NCBI GenBank assembly: GCA_033220425.1
Contig: CM065650.1
Location: 124,001-188,000, forward strand
Length of the DNA: 64,000 nucleotides
DNA from: Lepraria neglecta
Lineage: Eukaryota > Ascomycota > Lecanoromycetes > Lecanorales > Stereocaulaceae
Direction: 5' to 3'
The first letter of the stretch is position 1; each line of letters starts with the position of its first letter. This document shows, piece by piece, positions 45,407 to 58,029 of the stretch. Under the pieces are notes generated by a model that was not told the origin of the DNA, did not search any database, and was given only the letters and a program-made list of their open reading frames with translations. A program made the translations under genes and the position numbers.

Positions 45407-46466
45407 GTACGTTAGTAAATCTAAACGATATTACTAGATACTTATAGTAGCTATATCTTGTTTAGAAGGTAGTCTTCTATTCCTCGCCCTCTTTTATCTA
45501 AATTAGGTTATATACGCCTCTAAGATCTAGTTTAGTAAATATCTTTGCTTTAATAAGCCGATTCTATAGATCTCCTATATTTAGTAATAGATATCTATTC
45601 TTAATAGTAATATTATTTAACTTTCTATAGTCGATATATAGCCTTAAGCTTCTATCCTTCTTTAGTATAAAGAGGATAGAGTAATCTACTAGTAATTTAG
45701 ATTCATAAATAAATCCCTTTTTAAGATTCTCGTTAATATACCCGCGAAGTACTTTAAGTTCCTTCTCTAATAATACGTAAATAGGTCTAAATATCGGCTA
45801 TTTACTAGATTCAAGTTCAATCTTATAATCCTATAGCTAGTATCTAGATAATACTTCTATATTCGTCTCTTCTTTGAATAAGTATACCTACTTACTATAT
45901 TCCTAAGGGATAGAGAGTATATTAGTTCCTCCTTTATCTCTTACTTTATTATCCTACTAATCTTTACTAGTAACTATAGAGTTAGACTATATTTTAGTAC
46001 TATCTTTATACGAAGCTAAAGTAATATATACCTTAACCGGTCTTTAATTCAACTTCTTATCTACTATTAAATACTACTAATATATAGGTATAATCCTAGT
46101 AATATTACTAGATTAATCTATCTTGAGTATTCCTCGAGCCTAATTAATTATTAGGTTATACTTCTTTAACTAAGGTATTTCTAAAATTATATAATAGGTA
46201 GCTATCCTAATAATATTAAAGGTAATCTCCTTATAGTAGTACTAAATTATAATAGGTAATAAAAGTATCTCTTTATCTACCTTTCCTATTAATAGTATTA
46301 ATCTATTAGCTATCTAAAGATTATACTACTATAACTTCTTTTAAGTTAGTATTCTAGTTATTTAGACTAGATCTTATAAAATAAAGTTTCTAGTAGCTCT
46401 AGAGTCTATTATTATAATAGTCCGCTATCTATTAATAATTACCGGTGTTTTAATATATATATCGTA

Positions 46467-47427
46467 CAAGTAAGTACCCGTAATCTTCACAGAAGATTAC
46501 CGTAAAAACGGCTATATCTCGCTTATTTTACACTCGATTTAGAAGATTTAAGCGGAATTGAAAAGGCCTCTATTTATAGTATATTTTATATACATAAAGT
46601 TAAGCTCTAATCCTAATAGCGCAAAAGTTATTAAGGATTTAGTATATTAGTGCGTCGGGGGCGGCTGCGGGGGTAGCTTCAGGGAAGTCCGCAGGCAAAA
46701 ACAAGTTTTTTGAGCTTTCCTTAGCCAAACCTTAGCCAAATTTTAAAATTCGAACGGCGTCGGAAAGTGCATGCTTGGTTCCAAAACGCATGAAATTATG
46801 ATGATATCATATGACGTATGTGGCGCGGGGCATTGCTGCGAAGAAGTTGCAGTGCGCATTCAACTTTTGATGTTCCAGGGTCCGGGGGCGCCAAGCTCAG
46901 TGCTTGGCATCTGGCACCGCCAGAAAAACATGGCGAAAACGCTTCTTTTGCTCATAACCTTTGCGTAAATGGACCGATTTTGAAAATTTTGACGGTGTTA
47001 GAAAGCGCATGCTTGGTTCCAGAACGTATGAAATCATCTCGATATCATATGGCGTATGTGGCGCGGGGAAATACTGCAAAGAAGTTACGGTGCGCATTCA
47101 GCTCAATGCTTGGCATTTGCCACCGAGCTGGTGCATAACGCTTCTTTTGCTCATAACTATTGCGCAAATGGGCCGATTCTAGAAATTCTTGATGCGCAAG
47201 CAAGCTAATGATTGACTCCAAAACTTATGAAATTATCTCGATATCATATAACGTATGTGGCGCGGGGAAGTACTGCGAAGAAGTTGCGATACGAACTCAA
47301 GTTTTGGTGGTTGAAGGCGCTAGGCCGAAAAGCGTACTATCAGGGGGGGGAAGTATAGGGCCATTCTGATTGGCTGCAAGTGCGGAATTGCTCCGAATGT
47401 CGCGATAATCTATTATTAGAAGAAAGA
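46467..47427 (-). mobile_element. Non-autonomous Helitron-like element, copy 3 (961 bp)
   Basis: On the minus strand it starts TCTTTCTTCTAATA and ends ACTTACTTG, with the terminal hairpin at 46480-46500, 13 nt from the end. It is flanked by A and T. The right flank (TTATATAGAATATAA) equals the family sequence TTGCGCGGAATATAG after RIP-type changes, so the insertion is again without target duplication. Three internal units. Confidence 0.75.
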
Positions 47428-47438
47428 TTATATAGAAT

Positions 47439-48879
47439 ATAAAGGAGCGGAGGGCGAAAGGGGGGTCGATTCCTGCTTCCAGGCAAGCGGCCGCCCGAAC
47501 AAGGTTGGCGTAGCCGGTTCGGGCAAAGCGCCGTGCCTCGGTAGTCCCGCCGCTTTCTCAAGGTATAAAGACCCTCCGTCCCTCGCTGTTTTTCTACTCT
47601 CCTCCATCTTTCCTTTTCACCCCTCTTTTATGGGTCTACACCCCCCCTTCCTCTGATGATCGTCGATCGCCCTGCCTCGACTATATACGAGGCGTTTCGC
47701 TAAATCGCCTTCGTATCGATCCTCGGCCCTCTATCCTTCTAATCTCTCGTCCTCGTCCGTTGAACTTACCGGGTCGGATTTACGGCTTGAGCGAGCGATA
47801 TAATCGCGCCCTCTTATTCGCTCCTCTCTCTCTCCCCCTACTACTACTATAGCTCAGCTCGAACGGAGATAGTTCTATTTGGGGGAAAGCTGAAGGCTTC
47901 TATACGCCTCTGCCACTCGTGACTCTCCTACCTCTACCTCCCCCTTCGCCGGCCACCGTTTTACTACTACTTAGTAACCTCCGACTTTGCGACGATATTG
48001 GTTAAGAGCTTTAGCTTACGGCGAGGATCCTATAGCGATACGAGTATTAGGATTATAGGATGCCTGCCACACGACCAATGAACGAAATACCTCATCCCCT
48101 ATCGCGATGCGCTCGGGCTTTCTGTATATCTGCCTGGCCGTACCGACAGGGATCGCACCTCAGCAGTAATCTGATAACGTAGCACCGAAGGGCCTGAGCA
48201 TGAAGCCAAATATAGGCGAGGAGCGGTAAGCCGGCGAATAGAGTGCTAGGAGTATTGGCTTCGCCTTGATCGACAGTAGTCTTTGCGTATCTGCCTGGCT
48301 GCGCCGACATGGGCAATAGCCTTGGATCTAGTAACGTGGGCTCGAGACGCCGAACTCGTTTTTAGGCGGGAATCGTGGAGTGTAAGGTACCAGCCGATGT
48401 ATCACGGAGTCTCAGCTCGAAGATACAGCACGCTTCTGCTAGAAGATCCAGCCTGCTTTAGCTGACGTGGCTCGACCGGATATAGACGTCTCGCGGGGCG
48501 CAGGGGGAAACAAGCTATATAGGATACGCAGGGAACGAGGGAACGCTTAGCCCGCATAGGACGTGGATCGAATACAAGGGTGCAATAGCCGGGAGCTGCG
48601 CTAGGGTATACAACTTGGTATAAGACAAATGACTAGAGATTAGCGATTATGGTTTTGAGGGAAAGAAGGAGAGGGATAGCGGTTACAAGCCGGAAAGATT
48701 CCAGTGTATAGCCTAGCAGCGCTCGGCATATAAGACCCTTTGCTCGCTGTCTCTCTTCACCTGGAATTTCTCTTCTATACTTCTTAGCCAAAAGAATTAG
48801 ATATTATCTTTATCTGGCTAAGTTTTGTATTTATAGCCTACGATAACCCCTTCTTGATATATATTCCTTTCGCTACTAT
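47439..48879. other. Start of the decayed gene region; no gene identified
   Basis: Not similar to B. It holds a TATA-like, CT-rich stretch (GGTATAAAGACCCTCC at 47560, then CCTCCATCTTTCC) that resembles a second one near 48747 (GGCATATAAGACCC, then CTCTCTTCACCTGG), so two related promoters may be present. ORFs at 47340-47561, 48092-48316 and 48283-48465 show no motif. Two short similar segments (GTATATCTGCCTGGC near 48124 and GCGTATCTGCCTGGCTGC near 48285) are unexplained. Confidence 0.4.
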
Positions 48880-50700
48880 TAACCCCCTAAGGCAAGCCTA
48901 CGTCCCGATGGGCGGCTAACGGCCTCCGACCTTTATATCCCTATAGCCGGTAGAGAGGGTAATAAACCTACGGCTCTTAGACCAAGTAAGAACCTGAATA
49001 GAATTCTCTATAACTACGACTGGATCAAAGTCCTCGATATAACTGGCCCGCCGCCTAAGGAGCCTCTTAATCTATTCTATATACCTATACCGGATCCTGA
49101 CAGCACCGAAAGAGGTATAGTTCTCCGTCGGTGTATTTGTTAGACGGTAATTAACACTTCTAGATACCTCGAACGGACTGAATACCACTTGCGGGCACGA
49201 GCGCAGCGGTAGCGAGGAAGATAATGATTTCCTACCCGTCAAGGAACTGCTACTTAATATTAGAGAAGCGCAAGAGTAGCAACGAATAGGCTCGAGTAAT
49301 AAATACCTGACGGGAGGGTCTAAAGGTAACTTCGAATATACTAAGGGTGATCGTAAGAGCGCTACTAGCCCTAGACTAAGCGACGGCGAACACAACGGTA
49401 AGTACTTCAGATCTATACCGCAGGCAACGATACTGACAGCCGACAGAGAAATCGGTAGCAGTAGGGTACGGTCCTGCAGAGGATCGTAATACCCAAGACG
49501 CTCAGCGACAGGCCCGCAGTACTATTAGTGTCTATACGAGCGATGACTTAATAGCTGATAGAGGGTTTGAAGAGAGCGAGGCCGTACGTCTAGGTCAGTA
49601 TTAACGACCCAACCGCTGTGAACACATCTAATAGTTCTAGACGAGTTAAACGGGCCCTCCGATACGGACAGTAATGGCTCCGATACGTATGACGCTTTAC
49701 GAAACCAGCCGCCGCCTATATTCAGGTATCCGTCTAATCCAAGTCCTTATAACGGGAATAATCGCGTAAGTTCGACTTAGAATAAACCTGGTAGTCCAGG
49801 TAAGTGTTAAATACGTCTTTCTAGTTCAGCGATTTTAATAGTCGTCTAATACTCTCCAGGTAACCCGATCGTAGTTGAAGATAATAACACCGATAGCGGC
49901 AGCGACGGTACTTCGAAGGAGCACGTTAGGAACCATGTTTTGCTCGGGACTTCGCCGACGTCTAGAGGGGGCTCAGCTAGGTAAAGCCCTCAATCCCCAC
50001 TCGATGATTCTGACACTAACAGATTGCGTGGATACAGATATCCCAACCTCCACGAGAACAGCGAACGTGATACCCCTAATACCTCTCCCCCATACCGAAA
50101 TACCCTCTTATCAACCCCGGGCAAGTAAACGTACGGGTCTAAAGGCGGAAAATGTAAGGGTCTCAGGCTTGATATATTAACGGGTAAGGGCAAGAAGAAT
50201 TCGTAGAAGGGTCAAGAGATAGAGGCGGGCAATAAGAAAGAAGAGTAAGAGAGATATAATACGGATAGCGGTAAGGAGACTATACCTTTATTTGGACCGA
50301 TAAAGAAAAGGCGTCCGTCTACCGTTGAGGTGAAGCGTTACGTCAAACGTCGCCGCTATTTATTACCTGAGCGAGATAAAGCTAGCAGCAGTCAAGGTAG
50401 GTGTGCAATACGCATTTATACTTTGGAAAGTGATTGGCCCGTCTAACGTTTTATAGATAATATTAGAGTACAAGCTGAGGAGCCGGAGTAGGAAATCGTA
50501 AAGATACTCGGCAGGAGAAAGACCGTATCGGGAACGTAATACAAGGTACGCTAGAGAAATATATAGCTGCGCAAAGGTGAACTAGGAAACGTATAGGAGT
50601 TGCTGCAGGATTTTGAAATAAAACACCAAGTATAGCATAGACGCAAACAGGGCAGACCGGCTTACACAGACAAAGTTTAGTAATAGTCATATATTTTGGT
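48880..50700 (+). pseudogene. Unidentified disordered fungal protein, RIP-damaged
   Basis: A plus-strand frame can be followed with TAG/TAA at presumed Gln/Trp codons. Pieces read: PDGRLTASDLYIPIAGRE (48907), LDITGPPPKEPLNLFYIPIP (about 49034), SEEDNDFLPVKELL then NIREAQE (49214-49290), and a Lys/Arg-rich later part with TIPLFGPIKKRRP and YVKRRRYLLPERDK near 50280-50390, then TLESDWPV. Such low-complexity, charged proteins with a nuclear-localisation-like cluster occur in many fungal genomes, often near repeats. Family not recognised, function unknown. A TATA-like promoter lies upstream at 48747. The minus-strand ORF 49072-49395 is a shadow. Confidence 0.4.
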
Positions 50701-52540
50701 AGGAAATTTACTTTGTGATCGGAGGATATATATATTTTCTTGTATTTAACTTGTGACGGGCAAGCGCTGGGCTTTATATATATAGAGAGTTATTAGATAA
50801 CCAACTACACCTCAAACTCTGGGCCTATCTCTTCCTACTCGACCGGCCTTAAGGGATACAAGCAATGATAGTAAGACGGAGCTTACAAACGGACAAGCTC
50901 AGATAGTTACCATCTGAAAGACGGGCGGCCTACAGCCTCCAACCTCTGTGTCCCTAGGGCTAGTAGAGAGTTCAACAACCCTATATCTCATGGACTAAGC
51001 AAGCCTGATTTCTATTACAGGCGCCAGAGGGAAGGGCGGGTATAGGATCACGTTAGTGCTACCGACGGTCCAATTCCTCTTGTCCCTATCGGATATATAT
51101 GCATACCTAGCTCGCAGATGTTACATAGCCTCGCAAAACATACTATGCACCTCTCTCTCGCCCCTTTTTTGTCCTTACCCGTCTCTATCATGTCCCCGGA
51201 GCGGGAGCAATACCTATACCACCAATTTTTTTCGCTATAAACGCCGCCAAGTACTTCCGATCAGCTGGCTACCGAGGCCAGAGACTTTGGTATTCATCTC
51301 CGCTTCGGAGGCCATTACAGTATCCATAAGTAGAAGCCAGCAGGTGTATTCGTCGCCTACATTCGCGGATATCACGGCGAGCTGATTCAGAGCGCGATCG
51401 TTACGACGGAGCCAAATGAGGCTATAGAGCCCTGATATCGATAAGCTCCTCTGGTCACCACGTCCTATAATCCCCAAGCTTCAAGTCTCACCATAATCCC
51501 TCCTACAATTACCCGGAATACAGCGATTTATACAAGTGACGGCAATAATCCTCTCGGACTATACCTCTTCGTATACTTCCTTTGCCCTCCAGGTATTAGG
51601 GTCTTATTCTATAGGGCATAAGTCTTCCTAGTATAAGTACATATCTACTACCCGAACAGTATAATCGCTTACTCTACTATATTAATCTATTACTGAGGCT
51701 GTTAGTATTACATTACTACGGACTCCTCAACGGACTGCGTCCAGAAATCCCGTTACCGGCCCCGGTGTCATTCAGGTCAATTGATCCAAGGCTATAAATG
51801 GCGGCATCGCTCTAACCTACAGTATTCTATATTTCTTCGAAGCCACGCGCTTAAAGATAGCGTACTACTAGCCTAAATGTCTATAGCGTAGACAACAGAC
51901 GAAGCTCTTTCCAACGACTACGTCCCCGTATTTAGTGATGATTATATATGTATTCTCTGTATCGAGTTCGTTGGAGCCGTAGATATCGAAATCTCCTGGG
52001 CATTTAGGGATGGTGAGGATATCGTATTCGGAGGCTATATACCACGGGGATTAGATCATACTTTATTATAGGGTATAGGAAGGGAATAATAAACAATCAA
52101 GCTTTGAACAGGGAACTAGACAGAGTATACACTTTTCTGGGTCGAAGAGGGGGACCCTCTGTAGAATTTTCTCATTCAAGGGGCCCTTAGAGCTCATATC
52201 TGTTGTAAGGAACTACGGAAATTTCGCGACTGGAATATATATACTTTAGCCAGAGATTTATGCTCGGAGAGTAGGCGCTCTAACACGACACTCTTAGTCA
52301 GGCGCAAAATTTTATGCAGGTTAGAATAGCGAAGGTGTCAGGTTTCGTGGGATTAATCATCGATCATTTACTGGGCGGAAAGGGGAAGGTACAGCCAGTC
52401 CAGTCGGCAAGAAAGGTTACCCCTAATTCTTTATATGGACGGGGCTAAGCACGCCATTATAAAGAGCAATATAGAGCCTTATAGCGAGGTGGATTATAAT
52501 AATAAATGCTAGGGATATCTGTATCATCTTCAAAGCCGAC
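50701..52540. other. Decayed DNA with a paralogous fragment of the upstream gene
   Basis: At about 50919-51090 the plus strand reads DGRPTASNLCVPRASREFNN, clearly related to the start of the gene at 48907, so a second copy began here. The rest, including ORFs 51056-51385 and 51235-51477 on opposite strands, gives no recognisable domain. RIP-type AT enrichment is moderate. Confidence 0.4.
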
Positions 52541-53818
52541 ATGGCCCAGCAGGGACAATCAGATATTAATAGCTCGTCTGAGCCTGCGGAGGCGCATACC
52601 AGTCGCCCCGAAGCCGGGTTCCTTCACCCGCCGTCAACGGCTTCAAACTCAAGTCACGCCGACAGGTCACGTATACTCGTTACGGAGGGATATAGTCCAA
52701 GGAGTAAGATGCCCGTAATACTATCAAACCTTGACAGGTAGCTTATATAATCCTGCGAAGGCTACGCAAACGACAATCTGTCCGGCTGTCTGAAGTATTT
52801 CTTTGGCTTGTCAAGGTCTGCAACTCTCGAAGCCTAAGTGCCTGATATTATTCGATCAGGCAAGTGATAAGGATATAAAGTATTCGAGGCACTGCTAATT
52901 TGCCCAATATAGTAGACGACTGCGACCCGGGTTATAGTAAAGTCGCCGTATTCGAAGACTGCGACCCCAACTTCTTGATTTACCGTAAATTTAGGTGGCT
53001 ATATAATTATATAATACTCCGCACTCAAGATGAACTATAAGATTTAGAGGAACGCCTTGAAGGGCTTAATAAGTAGGAGGTCTCCGATAGAGACAAGGAG
53101 ATACTAAAACACTGTCGTAAAGACGATAAGGATCCCGATTCTCCGCGAAAAGAGCTGCTTGAAATAATCAAAGCGAAGCTTGTAGAGTATAACGAATTAG
53201 TCTTCCGGCTACAAAAGAAGATAGTAATGAAGAAGCCTACGAAACGGAATCAGAACAGTGTTTATAACCTGATTAATACCTCCTAGAGCTTGACTTCATC
53301 GGAAGCTTTATGGATTCGTCAATGGGATGATCTAATGGCTCTTGTATACAATGCCGAACACGGCTGGTTCAACCGCATTCTAAAATTTGCTTTGAGGGTT
53401 TTATCTAAGAAAATCACTTTAGTAAGCCAGGCTTTCCAGTATCTTATTGATTTTAATTTAAGTAATACCTAGAAAATATTTCGAACGAAGGAGCAAAGGA
53501 TCAAAACAGGATCACACCCCTTACTGACACTTATATTACCTGAACGGCTCGATATACTCCTCCGCGTAGTGTTCACGATACTTGCAGCTAGGTTACTTCT
53601 CGTACCTTTCCTCGTACTCTTCGAGCTCTAACTAGACTAGGTCCGTTCACGGAGCAGATCGCAAATCGCTATCACATTCGCGTCGACCCTTATATTCTCC
53701 GTATCTTGCTTAATATTTATAAAGGTAAGTAGGCAGGAAGTCTTCTCCGCCTCAGCTGCTTACTACGCTATCTTGGTATTCTTTCTTGGCGAGATATGGA
53801 GATTTTGACAAGGTCTTA
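52541..53818 (+). pseudogene. DUF6594-type membrane protein, copy 1, RIP-damaged
   Basis: ATG 52541 (MAQQGQSDINSSSEPAEAH) opens a disordered N-terminus. From about 52918 it reads FEDCDPNFLIYRKFRWLYNY, QDELxDLEERLEGLNK, later ELLEIIKAKLVEYNELV and SEALWIRQWDDLMALV. The C-terminus has three hydrophobic helices ending RQEVFSASAAYYAILVFFLG before a TGA at 53816-53818. The FxIYRKF...L..LQ.EL..LE..L order and the C-terminal (R/K)..E.FAATAAYAAVLVVF-type segment are hallmarks of the fungal DUF6594 family (function unknown). About a dozen stops at Gln/Trp codons. An intron probably lies near 52738-52800. Confidence 0.7.
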
Positions 53819-54814
53819 CTATAATTATTCTGCTGGGAGTTTTAGTACAGCGGTCTTCATATACGACCACCTTTTAACTAGGTGTATGTTCCGATTAATC
53901 AATTTGTCTCCTTGCCTGGCTCCGAGACTCTGTAGGATCCCTTAGTACCACCTTCGCCTTTGATATTAAAATGATTATCCTATAGGTCGTTAATAATATT
54001 GCTTGCCAGCTATAATCTTCTTAATAATCCTTCTCGTATCTAACCAGTTAGTAATTTTCACTTGGCGGGGGCTGATCTTTCAGACGATAATATATAATGC
54101 CGTTCCTTTCTTCGGCGCAGCAAAAATAGTATTGTATACCGCTTGCCTATACCCATAAGCTGGCTCGAACTATCGTTGTACGGCATATTAGCGTGTGACT
54201 TGGATAAAGCCTGAAATGCTTTACCGGAATTGAGTCTGGCTCACCGCCTGTATATAATGAGGTCGTAGTTGTTAAACGGGAGTTGCGCGGACCTCTGCGC
54301 GCTCTCAGTACCAATTCGGTTAAGGTAGACAGATTTATACTTTCGCTATCTAGCGATAAACACGTAGTAGCGGAACGGTACAATGGCCCGTAACGCAGTC
54401 TGGAACATGAACAAATTCTTATGCCGAGTTCTCTGTTTCTAAATCTGTCGCTATTACTCTATAGTATCGAAGCATATTTAAATTTTCACTAAGATCTGCC
54501 AGCTGAAACGCTTAGAAGCCTAATGAGCCAAGTCTATTCAACATTGGCAGATCTACTTTACACCTTGTCTATATATATTGTTGAAGGCGATAACAGTCGT
54601 GTATTGCATTCCTTTAGAGCATTCTGCTTATTGTATTACTTATAGTTTCTTCTCCTTTATCTTCTTCCGATTATTGAAATACGTAGTAAGTTACTCGCCC
54701 GAATACCGTTTTATATAGCTTAAGTCTACCTAAGAGCCGTTAACCAAATTACCTGATATTATATAAATACAAATCTCTATTCAGACCATACTATTGCCTA
54801 TTCTTTTATATTAT
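53819..54814. other. Spacer between the two DUF6594 pseudogenes
   Basis: No domain recognised on either strand. The minus ORF 54147-54383 and the plus frame opposite both lack motifs. Composition suggests a decayed gene or repeat. Confidence 0.35.
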
Positions 54815-55890
54815 TATCATATTTGATATGTTTCCTAGAAAGATAACTAACACAGTACAGTAAGCCGCCGTAGCGGTGAACACCTCTTGTCTCCGGGCTT
54901 TCGTAAAGAGTGAGTAAGAAGCCGAGAAGAGTATTGTAAACACGAATACGGTTAGGATCTGGTAATTACTTTTCTGATTAAATTCTGCTTGCGTTATAGG
55001 CTGAAGCCTGAAGAGTACGAATACGGGGCAAAGGAGTAGTATAGCTGCTATAACAGTGAGAAGGATTCGTGCGAAGACGTCGATGCGTTCGGCTGACAGT
55101 AGTTATAGGTCTTCCTTGCCCGACTTTGTCTTCTATTCGGGGGTCTAGAATAGGTACTACTCATCGATGTTAGGACGGAGCTCGAATTGCGTTCAGCGAT
55201 TATATAAGGTTTAAATTTATAGTAGATCTTTAACGGCGATTATTAAAGTGCAGGTCTGGCAAGAAAAAAACCGGATTACTTACTAGTATTACCACTTTTG
55301 AGACTTTGTTCAGTATGTCTTCTAGAAAGGTGTTGAACTAGCTATATTCGGAGCCGCAGCTAACAGCGGCAAGATCTGGCCCTCGACGAATCTAAGCGAG
55401 TTCGTCGTCCATAAGACTCTGCGTATTACTAGCCAGGTTATACAAGTTATTCTGGGCTCTTTCCGTCGGTCTTTTAATCGCTTGAATTTATTATATATAT
55501 AGTAATACTGAGTCTAGATACTATAAACAATATGCTTGGAGAGAAAAATCACGTTGTGACGTACCGTATTGCGCGAGTTTGTCGTAGAGCTTTTCGACAA
55601 GCTCCTTGCGCCTGGAATCCTTATAAGCGTAGTCTATTCGCCTCGAGACGAGCTTTAAAGGATCGCCTTTCTCGGACTCCTACGTATTAAGCCTTTTAAG
55701 CTTTTCTTGGATTTCGACGAGTCCGTCCTAGAGGTAGAGTAGCGCGTAATAATGAAGCTAGCCGAACTTTCGATAGATAAAGAAGTCCGCGTTAAGGTCT
55801 TCAATTATAGTAACTTTGCCGTATCTAGAAACGCAGTTATCTACTATAGTAATAGATTAGTATGATTATAGTACCAAGATAAGATTTTAC
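54815..55890 (-). pseudogene. DUF6594-type membrane protein, copy 2, RIP-damaged
   Basis: Minus strand, tail to tail with copy 1. Reads IIEDLNADFFIYRKFGxLHY near 55810, LVEIQEKLKRLN, RRKELVEKLYDKLAQY, then a probable intron starting GTACGT at 55564 (about 70 nt). It continues with QNNLYNLASNTQSLMDDELA-like sequence near 55410, SAERIDVFARILLTVIAA near 55095 and FTKARRQEVFTATAAYC near 54880. The order FFIYRKF, coiled-coil middle and three C-terminal membrane helices matches DUF6594. It differs considerably from copy 1, so it is a paralogue, not a recent duplicate. Several TAG codons at Trp/Gln positions. Confidence 0.7.
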
Positions 55891-58029
55891 TGACAAGAGC
55901 TAACTACTTGCTATATAATATCCTGCGGATTGGAAAGACGAAGCGCGGCCCTAATTCGAGCGCTAATAGACTGGGTACCTGTAACTGATTATGTCAACTT
56001 TGAGAACCCGCCCCGTACCCACAAGTTTTCCGTACTGTGATAACCATTTTCTTGGTTTATATATAAATATGCTTTAAAGAGGTTTAATAAGCCTGATCTA
56101 GGCTCTGTTAGCGATAATCCTAAGTCCGAGCGTTGTATTAGTGGCACGAAAACCCCCCGAGGGTTACCTATACCAGCTTCAGCAGGAAACACGTCTATAT
56201 TCTTTAAGTCCTCTGTAAGGTTGTCCGGTATAGCGTGTTAGAAGAATTTCTGCCAAACTAGTTACCGCCAGAGTTGGGGGGTAATTCTATCAACCCGAGA
56301 TCGAGAATAGAAAGTTTCGGCCAGTACTTATACCAATATGGCGGGAAGAGGCTTAATAGGATAAGCCACCGGGAATAAAACGATAGATGTGTGGGTATTA
56401 TTAACCCTAGGATGGTCGTATCACGATTTCGAGATAGGAATCTGCTATAACCTCTAGTGCAGTAGTGGACGCAGGGAAGTCCTACTGGTGCGTAGCCTCA
56501 CCAAATCGCGAAGGTGGTTAGACTACCTCGGGTAATTATTAGATGTGCGTGGCTTTTCAGCCGCCAATAAAGCTAATTAGCCGGGACTTAGAGCACCTAT
56601 AGATCCTGAAGTATACCCTTATTCTTGCACAGGATTTTGTCTGGGCGTCGCGTTAGTCGCGTTGCCTGAATACGCCTAATCGCCTCCCGCCGGTACTATA
56701 CCATTAAGGATTCAAGACGAGAAAATCCTTGTGGCAAGAGATACGGCAACGAGACTATAAATCTCTATACTAGCTTTAAGGTAATCCCCGAGGCTAGTTA
56801 ACTTGATCAGTAGTATAGATGTCTACTATAGGTAGAATATCTAGACACTCTTGTCAACTACTATGAACGCTCTAATTCCAAGCTATATTAATGACCCTAT
56901 TCGCCCTTGGCTAAAAATCTTACGATCTATTTTACTTCGTGTTTCCCTCCTCGCTTTTCTTAACTTTACGCCCTTATCCTTAAGTACGCGCTCTTTAATA
57001 TCTTGAAGGTTTTAATAAAAAAAGCTGGCAGCTTGAACGAATTTTATAGAGATTATTTAAAAGGTTTCGCCGTAGTAACTGGTATTAGTTACTAAATTGA
57101 AATTCTTACTTTGGTAAAACCAGGTGTCTGATTCAGCGGAGAGTCCTAGGTGGACGGTACTCGACTTACCGCGCCGGGTTTAGTACAAATTTAGAAGGAG
57201 AATAAAGCGTTAAAACGTGAAAGCTTTTCTTGGTAGTTTAATATACTTTGGTAGCTTTACGACCCCGACACTTTAATTGCCTTAAGGAAGATGCCTATAT
57301 TCTATCACTCCGGCACAGATATCGAAAATTACATGATTCCGTATAGGCGATTAGTCCCTAGGGATCCCTGGCTTTCTTCTTTTACCCTTTACCGCTATTA
57401 AAGCAGGTAGATATAACTATAGTAAAGTCTTATTCACCGAATCCCAAGGCTGAAGTGTCTTATCCTCTATCTTCATCTGAAGTTATAACCCCTATTACGA
57501 TATATTATCTATATGGCTAGTTCTCTGCGGAACCAGGGCGCCTCGCCCTTGTCCTTAGGCTTAGTCGCTACTAGTTCCTCTATATTCTCCGTTTTCTCGT
57601 TACTTGCGTCCGCTATCTATCTATTACCGGCTAAATTCAACTCCTCTAAGCCGGGAAATTGGATACCAGCATCGAAATTTACCAAAATAATAGCGTGTTC
57701 TTCTCTCCTTGTAGGATCGTATTCGCCTTCTTCCGCTGTAAAGCCTGGCGGACCTAGGCTGTTAAGCCGGAATACTTACAGTCTCTCCAAGAAGGTCTTC
57801 TAATTATTAACCTCGTTATAGTCTATAATAGCACGACTAATAGAGAGGTTTGGCGTTAATATACTAGGATACCTGTAAATGTTGAAAATTAGCGTTTCCA
57901 TTTCCAAAATATGCAGGCTAGAGAAACGAGTTTCCAATATATAGATAAGTAATATGAAACGCTGATAATATTGCCAGAAAACCGAAATCATATATTCTAT
58001 AGGAGACCCGCAAGCACTCTTTATAATAT
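55891..58029. other. Decayed DNA between gene remnants
   Basis: No family recognised. On the minus strand, 57799-57513 gives a fairly open piece (LNSLGPPGFTAEEGEYDPTR, then EEHAIILVNFDAGIQFPGLE) that may be an exon of a lost gene; the plus ORF 57513-57803 is its shadow. A minus ORF at 55989-56192 shows no motif. Confidence 0.35.

Larger units (their letters stand above)
35040..47438 (-). pseudogene. Chromovirus B pol, RIP-inactivated and broken by four insertions
   Basis: Minus-strand pol of the A/D family, readable in pieces: 35040-35773, 35963-36233, 37463-38817, 45412-46466 and 47428-47438. These align collinearly with element A: chromodomain at the left, integrase, RNase H, RT (split by element C at 38818-45406), protease near 46300-46440. 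Inserted in it are a solo LTR (35774), a Helitron-like copy (36234), element C (38818) and a second Helitron-like copy (46467). Similarity to A stops near 47438, so the gag and 5' LTR are missing. It has more RIP changes than A. Confidence 0.82.
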
